A stretch of 64,000 nt of DNA from Plotosus lineatus (Eukaryota; Chordata; Actinopteri; Siluriformes; Plotosidae). A program made the position numbers and the translations under genes. Where the stretch lies: positions 9,419,107 through 9,483,106 of the forward strand of contig CM045737.1 of the NCBI GenBank assembly GCA_024760905.1. Direction: 5' to 3'. Numbering within the stretch: the first letter of the stretch is position 1; every line of letters starts with the position of its first letter. Positions 42,272 to 50,989 of this stretch are shown here, piece after piece. The notes below the pieces were generated by a model that saw nothing but the letters and a program-made list of their open reading frames with translations, had not been told where the DNA came from and did no database searches.

Positions 42272-43194
42272 TGTAGGAATTTTCTCCGTGGAAGCTCTTA
42301 GATAAACCTGCACGACCTGGATTCCTGTATCTCAACGTCTGAGAGCGCTCCGGGAGCAACAGACAAGCAACCACACGAGTGAAATCAGTCTGGTTTATTC
42401 ATCGGAAGCTCATCGAACACATGCAGTGTCCGCTTATTTATACAGAGGGATATGCGTGCAAAACAGTAATTGCATGTTCATAAAGCATTAACATATATGT
42501 TTGTGCACTGCGGTACGTAGCACTTGGGGATGTGCATGCAGAGTTGTAATTGTGTTGTCACAAAGCATTTCCATATACATGTTTGTGCCCTGCGGCGCTT
42601 AACACTTGGCTAATTACATTTCAAAGCATTTCCTCATTGTTATACATTGTTCAGTTCAGTTCATCAGTTCATTTTCTGTACCCGCTTAATCCTAACTTGG
42701 GTCACGGGGAGGCTGGCGCCCATCCCAGCCAACTTCGGGCGAGGGCAGAGTACACCCTGGACAGCTCGCCAGGCCATCGCAGGGCGGAAACACGCTGACG
42801 GCTTTGCAGCCTACTCTTGTCGAAAGTCAGCAATGGTTCTTTTACATGCCTCACACCATAGACAGTGAGAGACATGGCCGGCCTTTGATAACCCAGTTGG
42901 CTCCACTGGGGGGGGGGACAGTGACAACCTTGTGTAGAGTGGGACTTGAACCCCCAACCTTTGGATCAGCGATCCAGTGCCCTATACCACTAGACCACCA
43001 CCGCCCCGTGTTATACATTGTTACTTTTTGAATCCCACACCCGAACCGAAACACGACACAGGACCACCCACCCAACAGTTTCATGTGCCTAGCGCACATA
43101 TCACAATTACAAGTAGAACAGGAAGCTTTAGATACACAGAAGTTACAAAACACACATAGTTGCGTCTCATTTATCCTATCAATTTATTCCTTCA
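42272..43194 (-). repeat. 5' LTR of the provirus, with SINE insertion
   Basis: 923 bp with TG...CA ends; about 566 bp without the SINE at 42652-43008. TATA box (minus) 42434-42442 and AATAAA 42394-42399, both aligned with the other LTR. It differs from the 3' LTR by scattered substitutions and small indels, mainly in the first 40 bp, so the insertion is not very recent. Confidence 0.9.
42652..43008 (-). mobile_element. tRNA-headed SINE in the 5' LTR
   Basis: 357 bp flanked by a 14-bp duplication TGTTATACATTGTT (42638-42651 and 43009-43022); absent from the 3' LTR, which gives the exact empty site. Minus strand: tRNA-like head GGTGGTCTAGTGGTATAGGG with box-B-like GGGGGTTCAAGTCCC, body with GTTATCAAAGGCCGGCC, 3' region with CTGGCGAGCTGTCCAGG, and a degenerate AATGAACTG tail. 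This defines the SINE family ends used for other copies. Confidence 0.88.
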
Positions 43195-43376
43195 CACACT
43201 CAGAGAGAGAGAGAGACACACAGACACACATCAGTGCTGACTAATACTCCACTGTGTTTTGTCTCCCTATGTGATGAAAGATTATTTAATAATCTTTATT
43301 TTGTCAGAAATAATAATAATAATAATCATCACAAGAAGGAAAGAAACAACAATGCACTGGAGACGTACACTCCAGA
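43195..43376 (-). repeat. T-unit spacer, right half of provirus target
   Basis: Resumes the microsatellite (CACACTCAGAGAGAGAG), then ACTAATACTCCACTGTG, (AAT)n and ACAAGAAGGAAAGAAAC, ending in a hairpin-like CTGGAGACGTACACTCCAG. Confidence 0.75.
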
Positions 43377-43448
43377 CTCCTCGTCAGGGAATTGAACCCC
43401 GGTTTTCCGCATGACAGGCGGAGATACTGATCACTATACTAATGAGGA
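43377..43448 (-). pseudogene. tRNA-Asp-like copy, mildly decayed
   Basis: Acceptor TCCTCAT/ACGAGGA with one A-C mismatch, anticodon stem TCCGC/GCGGA with GTC anticodon, T-stem CGGGG/CCCTG, but T-loop TTCAATT and D-loop TAGTGATCAG altered. Confidence 0.6.
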
Positions 43449-43554
43449 ACTGCTAATGATTTGGCACACTGTTCTCTGGTAGATGAATTTCCCAAGGAGA
43501 TTCGTGCTTTTTTTAGATATTTCACGTGTCATGAAAATGAATGAATGAATGAAT

Positions 43555-44284
43555 AAAATACAATTATACCTCTCCTTACGAAATTAATCCGTTCCAGAAG
43601 TAGTTTTGCAACCTGATTTTTTTCGTAAGTTGAGTAGCATTTTACATGTAAAAGGCCTGATTTGTTCCAAGGTCCCCAATACTACCCCTCTAAACCCTTT
43701 AAAAATGATAAAAGTACAGTCGGCCCTCTACTTACGAAAAATCCAGGTTACAAAAAACATTTTACTAAATTTTAGCCCTCTGTATACGAAACATCCTCTT
43801 CTTATGAAAAGCGCCAAACGCGCAATTCAAAAATTCAAACGCGCCATTCAAAAATTCAAACAATGCGCGACTTGCTCTTATCGTTGGCTGTCTCCCAACA
43901 TCTTGCCCCGCTGGCCTCCCGTTGGCCTCCCATTGGCCAGGAGGGAGCTGAATCTACATAGTACTGTACCCATAAGCTTGTTTCTCACACACATAAAGGA
44001 GAGCTGTACTGTTGGTTCGTGAGTTTCGAAAGTGCTCACTGCTGCTTATTTTTCGTTTTTTAAGTTGTTTTAATTCAGTAAATGTTTAATAAATGTGGCG
44101 CGCTCCACCGAATGTGGGAAAAACACGGCTCATCTGGACCTCCGATCCCTCAAGGAAACAAGTTATTGTTGAGTCCAGACCTCCAATCTGTCAAATGCGC
44201 TTTGATCACCTGTTAGAAGTTCGTTAGAACTGCTTTATATTACACAGTTTATAATAACCGCGAATAGTCATTCATCAAGTAAAA
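43555..44284 (+). repeat. P-repeat, long copy
   Basis: The most complete copy: ACAATTATACCTCTCCTTAC, AATTAATCCGTTCCAGAAG, a second TACAGTCGGCCCTCTACTTA start, GCGCCAAACGCGCAATTC, CCTCCCGTTGGCCTCCCATT, TTCAGTAAATGTTTAATAAA and GTCCAGACCTCCAATCTG. Order matches 49995-50340 and the reverse of 3046-3737. The two internal start-like motifs suggest a composite of two non-autonomous elements. Confidence 0.55.
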
Positions 44285-45004
44285 TGCAGCCATGAGGCAG
44301 GGGTGGCACTAACCAGTGTCTCTCCACCTTATGCCGGTCTCAAGCCCGGAAAAATGCAGAGGGTTGTGTCAGGAAGGGCATCCGATGTAAAACTAATGCC
44401 AAAATTTACCATGCAAATCACATACATTACCTCCATACCGGATCAATCGAGGCCCTGGTTAACAACGACCGCCATCAGTGCTGTCAACCAACAGGGTGCT
44501 GATGGAAATTGGACTACTGTTGGTCGAAGAAGGAGAGGCGGGAGGCGTGTCCGTAAGCAGAGAGAGAAGAGGAAAAGCCTGAGTCTAGGACTGAGAGTAG
44601 GGACTTTGAATATTGGAACTATGACAGGAAAAGCGAGAGAGCTGACTGACATGATGCAGAGGAGGAAGGTGGACATACGGTGTGTTCAGGAGACCAGGTG
44701 AAAAGGTATCAAAGCTAAAAGCTTTGGAGCAGGTTTAAGCTGTTTTATCATGGTGTGGATGGGAAGAGAAATGGAGTAGGAGTCATCTTGAAGGAGGGGT
44801 TTGTCAGGAATGTTCTAGAAGTGAAAAGAGTGTCAGACAGAGTGATGAGTTTCAAGTTAGAAATTGAAGGTGTGATGTTCAATGTTGTTAGTGCTTATGC
44901 CCCACAGGTAAGATGTGAGCTCGAAGAGAAGGACAGATTCTGGAGTGAGTTCCATGAAGTGATCCAGAATACCCCGAGAGATGAAAGAGTGGTCATTGGG
45001 GCAG
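44285..45004 (+). mobile_element. RTE-like LINE 5' leader and endonuclease fragment (+ arm)
   Basis: 5' leader from ATGCAGCCATGAGGCAGGGG, frame 44303-44701 continuing into SLGLRVGTLNIGTMTGKARE and VQETR, then MDGKRNGVGVILKEGF to VVIGAD. At 45004 the sequence flips into the opposite strand of the same LINE. Confidence 0.8.
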
Positions 45005-45930
45005 ACCCTCTTCCATTTTCAGCTTCCACCACTTTGTCTTCTGCTCTGCCTTTGCCTTCTTCACCTTCCTCACCATCAGCGTCATCCTGCAGAAAACCAT
45101 CCTATGCTGTTTGGCAACACTCTCACCCGCTACTACTTTGCAGTCACTAACTTCCTTCAAATTACATCGCCAACACAAGGTGTAGTCTACCTGTGTGCTC
45201 CTACCTCCACTTTTATAAGTCACCCTCTGCTCCTGTTTCTTCTTGAAGAAAATATTCACCACAGCCATTTCCATCCTTTTTGTAAAATCTATCAACATCT
45301 GTCCTTCTGTGTTCCTGCCCTGGATACCAAACCTGCCCATCACTTCCTCGTCCCCTCTGTTGCCTGCACCGACATGTCCATTGAAGTCTGCACCAATGAC
45401 CACTCCTTCACCTCTTGGGGTATTCTGCATCACTTCATCTAACTCACTCCAGAATCTGTCCTTCTCTTCTAGCTCACATCCTGCCTGTGGGGCAAAGCAC
45501 TAAAAACATTGAACATCACACCTTCAATTTCTAACTTGAGACTCATCACTCTGTCCGACACTCTTTGCACTTGTAGAACATTCCTGACAAACTCCTTCAA
45601 GATGACTCCAACTCCATTTCTCTTCCCATCCACACCATGATAAAACAGCTTAAACCTTATCCTAAGCCTTTCGCCTTGCTACCTTTCCACCTGGTCTCCT
45701 GAACACACAGTATGTCCACCTTCCTCCTCTGCATCATGTCAGTCAGCTCTAGCTTTTCCTGTCATAGTTAAAACATTCAAAGTCCCGACTCTCAGCCTGT
45801 GCTCTTCTCTCTCCTCCTACGGATACGCCTCCCGCCTCTCCTTCTTCGAGCAACAGTCGCCCAGTTTCCGCCAGCATCCTGTTGGTTAACGGTACTGAAT
45901 GCGTTCGGCCTTGACCGATCCGGTATGGAA
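45005..45930 (-). mobile_element. RTE-like LINE endonuclease fragment (- arm)
   Basis: Minus reading: 5' part at about 45930-45740, KRNGVGVILKEF region near 45630, endonuclease C-terminus in frame 45433-44993 (IGADFNGHVGAGNRGDEE, GRSTQVDYTLCWRCN). It ends facing the + arm. Together with 44285-45004 it forms an inverted pair. Confidence 0.8.
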
Positions 45931-46312
45931 CTCTTATTTGTGTCATTTGTGTCCCAAAAAACAAATAAATAAAACAAAACTTCCCTTTAGGGTACCAGGT
46001 AAACCATCCCCCAAAAAAGGTACAAACCCCACAGACACACAGAGACGGACACAGACACACAGGAAGATGCACACAAACACAGGGAGAGAGAGAGAGAGAG
46101 ACACAGACACACACCAGTGCTCACAAAAACTCCACTGTGTTTTGTCTCCCTATGTGACGGAAGATTATTTCAGAATCTTTATTTTGGAAGAGATTATAAT
46201 CATAATAATAAGAATAATAATAATAATAGTGAAAAAATACCGGTAATAACAACAATAATAATCATCACATGCAGGAAAGAAACAATAAAGCACTGGAGAT
46301 ATACACTCCAGA
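45931..46312 (-). repeat. T-unit spacer, reverse
   Basis: CCAAAAAACAAATAAATAAAAC, CA/GA repeat 46030-46125, TATGTGACGGAAGATTATT, (AAT)-rich tract and a hairpin CTGGAGATATACACTCCAG. Confidence 0.7.
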
Positions 46313-46384
46313 CTCCTCACCAGGGAATTGAACCCCAGTCTTCCGCATGACAGGCAGAGATACTGGACACTATACTAACGAGGA
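46313..46384 (-). pseudogene. tRNA-Asp-like copy, mildly decayed
   Basis: Acceptor TCCTCGT with 3' GTGAGGA (one T-G pair), anticodon stem TCTGC/GCGGA, GTC anticodon, T-stem TGGGG/CCCTG, T-loop TTCAATT. Confidence 0.6.
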
Positions 46385-46836
46385 AATGCTGAAGCATGAT
46401 TACTCAAATTCTCTGGTAGATCAATTGACCAAGGATATTCATGCATTTGTTTCAGATATTTCACGTGTGAAAAAAAAACAACTGCTTTTTTTGCTCATTA
46501 TTGCTCGAATAAAGAAGTCCGTTAGAACTGCTATTACACTGTCTATAATATTACATGGTCTATAATAACCACTAAGTCATTCAGCAAGCTTTTTTATATT
46601 TCTTAATAATTAATAATAATTATTCATTTATTATGGAGACCCCCACCGACCCCAAAGCCGGCAGTCATGTGATGTGGACATGCCGAAATTGCGCATGCAG
46701 GTCATTGCAGCATACAAAGCTAAACCTAGTTCGAACCTTAAGAATAAATAGTAATTTATTCTTATTTGTGTCACGAAAAACGAATAAATGAAGCAAAACT
46801 TCCCATTTGGGAACCATGGACACCACCACTTGACAC
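46385..46836 (-). repeat. Repeat block duplicated from or to 22780-23226
   Basis: Same order of landmarks: TTTGTTTCAGATATTTCACG, GTCTATAATATTACATGG, TAATAATTAATAATAATTATT, GTCATGTGATGTGGACATGC and CCATGGACACCACCACTTGA. Confidence 0.65.
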
Positions 46837-47815
46837 CTATGACAGGGTGCCAACTGAGGAACTGTGGTATTGCATGAGGAAGTCCGGAGTGGCAGAGAAG
46901 TATGTTAGAGTGGTGCAGGTCATGTATGAGACATGTAAGACAGTGGTGAGTTTGTTGTAGGTGTGACAGCCGAGTTCAAGGTGGAGACGGGACTGCATCA
47001 AGGGTCAGCTCTCAGCCCCTTCTTGTTGGTATGATGACAGGCTGACAGAAGAGGTGACACAAGATTTTCCATGTTTGCAGATGGCATTGTGATCTGTCGT
47101 GAGAGCAGAGAACAAGTGCAGGAAAATCTAGAGAGGTAGAGGTATGCCCTGGAAAGGAGAGGAATGAAGGTTAGCCTCAGTAAGACAGAATACATGTGTT
47201 TCACTGACAAGGACCCAAGGGGAACGGTGAGGTTACAGGGAGCAGAGATAAAGTAGGTGGAGGATTTTAAGTACTTCGGCTCAACAATGGAGAGTGTGGG
47301 AAAGAGATGAAGAAGCATGTGCAGGCAGGTTGGAATGATTGGAGAAAGGTGTCCGGTGTGATAGGAAGGTATCGGAAAGAATGAAGGGAAAAGTGTACAA
47401 GATGGTGTTGAGGCCAGCGATGTTGTATGGTTTAGAAACAGTGGCGCTGAAGAAAAAGGCAGGTGGCAGAGTTGGAGGTAGCAGAGATCAAAATGTTGAG
47501 GTTCTCCTTGGGAGTAACGAGGATAGATAGGATCAGGAATGAGGACAGCACATGTCAGAGGTTTTGGAGACAAAGTCAGAGAGGCAAGATTGAGATGGTT
47601 TGGACATGTACAGAGGAGGGATAGTGAGTATATTTGTAGTAGGATGCTGAGGTTTGAACTACCAGGCAGAAGACCAAAGAGAAGATCTATGGATGTGGTG
47701 AAGGAGGACATGAAGGGAGTTGGAGAAAGAGCAGAAGATGCAGAGGAGAGGGTGAGATGGAGGCAGATGATTCGCTGTGGTGACCTCTGAAGGGAACAGC
47801 TCAAAGGAAAAAAAA
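46837..47815 (+). mobile_element. RTE-like LINE, RT to 3' end
   Basis: Starts at the same breakpoint as 23227. RT motifs are badly eroded: FADD becomes FADGIV, frames shift repeatedly. The C-terminal pieces are KGKVYKMVLRPAMLYGLETV and EARLRWFGHVQRRDSEY. 3' end TGGTGACCTCTGAAGGGAAC at about 47800. Confidence 0.78.
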
Positions 47816-48064
47816 GATGAAGAAGACATACACCACTTCTGAAAGGCATGCAATCTGAACCCCACAGACACACTCAGAGAGAGAAAGAGAGAGACACACA
47901 CCAGTATACACCAATCCTCCATTGTGTTGTCCACAAATTTAATTGTGTCTTCCGATGTGATGGAAGAATATTTAGTTTGTAGAAGAAACTACTAATAATA
48001 ATAACAATAGAAAAAATAATAACAACAGTAATAATCATGTCAAGAAAGAAACAATAAAGCTTCT
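47816..48064 (-). repeat. T-unit remnant
   Basis: CACACTCAGAGAGAGAAAGA, CACCAATCCTCCATTGTG, AATAACAATAGAAAAAATAA. Equivalent of 24290-24580 without the long AAT/ATT palindrome. Confidence 0.55.
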
Positions 48065-48335
48065 ATGAGTGGGTTGTCACTGCCGTTCCCTCCAGTTGCC
48101 TGGGATATCAAAGGCCTGAAATGTCTCTCACTGTCTGTGGTGAGAGCTTCATCTAAAAGAACCATTGATGACTTTCGTAAAGAGGAGCTGCATGGTTGTC
48201 AGAGTGTTTCTGCCCTGCGATGGCCTGGCGAGCTGAGCAAGGTGTACTCTGCCCTCACTCAGAGTCGGCTGAGATGGATTCCAGTCTCCAAGTGGCCCTT
48301 GTTAGGATTAAGCTTTTCAGAAAATGAATGAATGA
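48065..48335 (+). repeat. SINE, head missing
   Basis: Body from GTTGCCTGGGATATCAAAGG to CCAGTCTCCAAGTGGCCC and tail AATGAATGAATGAATA. Confidence 0.6.
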
Positions 48336-48344
48336 ATAAAATAT

Positions 48345-48988
48345 AGTCATACCTCTCCTTACGAAATTAATCCGTTCCAGAAGTGGTTTCGTAACCTGAT
48401 TTTTTTGTAAGTTGACTAGCATTTTACATGGAAAAGGCCTGATTCGTTTCAAGGCCCCCAATATTACCCCCCTAAACCCTTTAAAAATGATAAAAGTAAA
48501 TCTTTTCAGGTCTTCTTCTGCTTCAATATCATTCCAATGGTCGACGGGTTTCAGCCATATTCCTTTGAAAAATCACTGAACTGCACACCACGAGCCAGCT
48601 CCTTCTTTTCACTCGCACCAGGAATCTCTTTCACCAAGAATCACACGTGTGTGTGTGTGTCTGATTGTGTGTGCAAGCACATGTTGATCATGTCTTCTTC
48701 ACAGAGTTTTAATCTTACAAATGTTTATGCAAGGTTAAAAACCTGAGCCAAAAAATAAAGTTGCAATGAGCACACTCGAAAAACTCATGAAACAACAATG
48801 TCATGTGTTAGAACTCCGTGACGAACAATGGGTCGAAGGCACACGAAAAGCTTCATGGATATTATGGAGATACAGCTGACTCCTCGCAAATGGGAGGCCA
48901 GCAGGGTGGGGTGTTGGGAGATAGCCAATGGGAGAGCATCTCGCGCATTGTTTAAATTTTTGAGATGGTGTGTTTTGTAACATGAATT
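48345..48988 (+). repeat. P-repeat
   Basis: GTCATACCTCTCCTTACGAA, CATTTTACATGGAAAAGGCC, AGCCAGCTCCTTCTTTTCAC and GGTGTTGGGAGATAGCCAAT. Nearly collinear with 19655-20340. Confidence 0.5.
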
Positions 48989-49236
48989 TTTTTGTATCCA
49001 GAGACAGAAATTTCCTCCTCTGCATCATGTCAGTCAGCTCTCTAGCTTTTCCCGGCATAGTCAAACATTCAAAGTCCCGACTCTCAGCCTTTCTTCTTCT
49101 CTCTCCTCCTACGGATCCACCTCCCGCCTCTCCTTCTTCGACCAACAGTAGCCCAGTTTCCACCAGCACCCTGTTGGTTAACAGTACTGATGGCGGTCGT
49201 TGTTAACCCAGGCCTTGACCGATCCGGTATGGAATT
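48989..49236 (-). mobile_element. RTE-like LINE 5' fragment
   Basis: From about 49236 (CCGGATCGGTCAAGGCCTGG) through CTGTTAACCAACAGGGTGCT to TMPGKARELTDMMQRRK near 49010, where it breaks. Confidence 0.65.
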
Positions 49237-49628
49237 CTTATTTGTGTCATTTGTGTCCAGAAAAAACGAATAAATAAAACAAAACTTCCCTTGAGGAGAC
49301 CAGGTAAACCATCCCCCCCAAAAAAGGTATGCTAGACAAACCCCACAGACGCACAGTGATGGACACAGACGCACAGGGAGATGCACTCAGACCCAAACAC
49401 GGAGAGAGCGAGAGAGACACACACAGACACACATCAGCGCTCACAAAAACTCCACTGTGTTTTGTCTCCCTATGTGACGGAAGATTATTTATGAATCTTT
49501 ATTTTGTAGGAGATAATAATCATAATAATAATAATAATAATAATAGAAAAAAATACCGGGAATAACAACAAGAATAATAATCACAAGAAGGAAAGAAATG
49601 ATAAAACACTGGAGATACACATTCCAGA
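49237..49628 (-). repeat. T-unit spacer, reverse
   Basis: AAACGAATAAATAAAACAAA, short CA/GA repeat 49345-49440, TATGTGACGGAAGATTATT, (AAT)n 49512-49545 and a near-hairpin CTGGAGATACACATTCCAG. Confidence 0.7.
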
Positions 49629-49700
49629 CTCCTCGTCAGGGAATCGAACCCTGGTCTTCCACGTGACAGGCAGAGATACTGGCCACTATACTAACGAGGA
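49629..49700 (-). tRNA. tRNA-Asp(GTC)-like copy, foldable
   Basis: Acceptor TCCTCGT/ACGAGGA and T-stem CAGGG/CCCTG fully paired (the A-T version also seen at 2355). Anticodon stem TCTGC/GTGGA has two G-T wobble pairs, GTC anticodon, box B GGTTCGATTCC intact. Confidence 0.72.
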
Positions 49701-49711
49701 ACTGCAAATGA

Positions 49712-50000
49712 GTCAACAGGGGCTCAAGTTCCACTATGAGCGGGTTGTCCCTGCCGTTCTCAACAGTGCTGCGGCCTGGGTTATCAAAGGCGTGATATAT
49801 CTCTCACTGTCTGTGGTGAGAGCTTCATCTAAAAGAACCATTGAAGACTTTCGGAAAGAGGAGCTGCACAGTTGTCAGCGTGTTTCTGCCCTGCGATGGC
49901 CTGGCGAGCTGACCAGGGTGTACTCTGCCCTCACTCAGAGTCGGCTGAGATGGACGCCAGTCTCCAAGCTTTGGATTAAGCTGTTCAGAAAATTAATGAA
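49712..50000 (+). repeat. SINE body and tail
   Basis: GGGGCTCAAGTTCCACTATG, CTGGGTTATCAAAGGCGTGA, GAGAGCTTCATCTAAAAGAA, GACGCCAGTCTCCAAGC and GAAAATTAATGAATGAA. The 163-codon open frame across it and the following repeat is a read-through artefact. Confidence 0.6.
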
Positions 50001-50348
50001 TGAAACAACTTCTCCTTACGAAAAGCACCAAACACGCCATTCAAAAATTCAAACAATGCGCGACTTGCTCTCTCGTTGGCTGTCTCCCAACATCCCGCTC
50101 CGCTGGCCTCCCGTTGGCCTCCCATTTGCCTCCCATTTGCCAGGAGGGAGCTGAATCTCCATCGTACTGTACAAATCAGCTTGTTTGTCGCACGAGTAAA
50201 GGAGAGCTGTACTGTTGGTTCGTAGTTTCGAAAGTGCTCATTGCAGCTTATTTTTCGTTTTTTAAGTTGTGTAATTCAGTAAATGTTTAATAAATGTGGC
50301 GCGCTCCGCCGAATGTGGGCAAAACATGGCTCATCCGGACCTCCGATC
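50001..50348 (+). repeat. P-repeat, left of MITE
   Basis: AAAAGCACCAAACACGCCAT, CCTCCCGTTGGCCTCCCATT and ATGTGGCGCGCTCCGCCGAA up to CCGGACCTCCGATC, the MITE target site. Confidence 0.55.
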
Positions 50349-50638
50349 CAGTGCTGTAGTGGTCAAAAACTAAGTGAGTGCACGATGGCAGGCAAGCGAC
50401 CGAGGCATGCAGCAGCACCTCATCTACGAAGTGAGCTGAGGTGTACGGAGTGTGGAGAGGGTGCGACTTTGGCTTTGAAACTATTTCGCACTTCATCTCC
50501 GCTTTTTATTGACACAGTCGTGGAAATTTACATTGATCAACTATAAAGTAGACCAAATGAAGTCAGTGCACGCAACTCAGCCACTAAAACAAGTGGGTAC
50601 ACAGTGTGTCCCGGCGTATACCCACCACTACAGCACTG
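50349..50638. mobile_element. hAT-type MITE, 290 bp
   Basis: Perfect 15-bp terminal inverted repeats: CAGTGCTGTAGTGGT at 50349-50363 and its complement at 50624-50638. Flanked by an exact 8-bp duplication CTCCGATC (50341-50348 and 50639-50646). The 8-bp duplication with CAGTG-type ends is the hAT signature. The other P-repeat copies give the empty site. No transposase, so non-autonomous. The three short open frames inside have no recognisable domain. Confidence 0.9.
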
Positions 50639-50646
50639 CTCCGATC

Positions 50647-50989
50647 CCTCAAGCAAACAGGGGAATGTTGAGTACTGAACGAGTGTTCAAAGCGAACTTT
50701 CCTGCCTGACATATTGGAAGTCCGGACAAGCCGCGTTCCACCCCAAAAGCTCCGGTGTCGGCCGCAACGCCGCCTGCACTTGGCGGAGCGTGTCACTAAT
50801 GTTTAATATTGTTTGGTTTGGTTAAAAAAAAATTAGTTCATGAAAATTTCTTAATGTTTAATATTGTTTGGTTTGGTTAATAAAAAAAATTGGTTCATAA
50901 AAAATGTTCTGAATCTCCATAGTAGTGAACCCATGCCTGTTTGTCACACATGTAAAAGAGAGTTGCACTGTTGGTTCGTGAGTTTCGTG
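50647..50989. repeat. P-repeat right part and 54-bp tandem duplication
   Basis: 50647-50797 resumes the P-repeat (CCTCAAGCAAACAGGGGAAT). 50798-50905 contains a direct duplication of about 54 bp (TTAATGTTTAATATTGTTTG twice). 50906-50989 has further P-repeat pieces (TTGCACTGTTGGTTCGTGAG). Confidence 0.55.

Larger units (their letters stand above)
35952..43194 (-). mobile_element. Endogenous retrovirus (class-I-like provirus), defective
   Basis: 7243-bp provirus on minus with two LTRs (42272-43194 is 5', 35952-36532 is 3'), both bounded by TG/CA. A tRNA-Trp-type primer site lies just inside the 5' LTR and a purine tract just inside the 3' LTR. Flanks show a 5-bp CACAC duplication, but in a CA-rich target, so the length is uncertain. 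Order: leader, gag, protease, reverse transcriptase, RNase H, integrase, env remnant. Defects: LINE insertion in gag, gag frameshift, deletion of the RT catalytic core, stop in RNase H, pol frameshift, and nearly complete env loss. It cannot be replication competent. Domain style (PPPY late motif, CCHC knuckle, NLLGRDL in protease) suggests a gamma/epsilon-like lineage. Confidence 0.93.

Noticed and set aside
35952..43194. Complete env gene hidden in another frame
   Set aside because: Only about 0.9 kb separates the integrase end from the 3' LTR, with stops in all minus frames except a short membrane-anchor-like piece.
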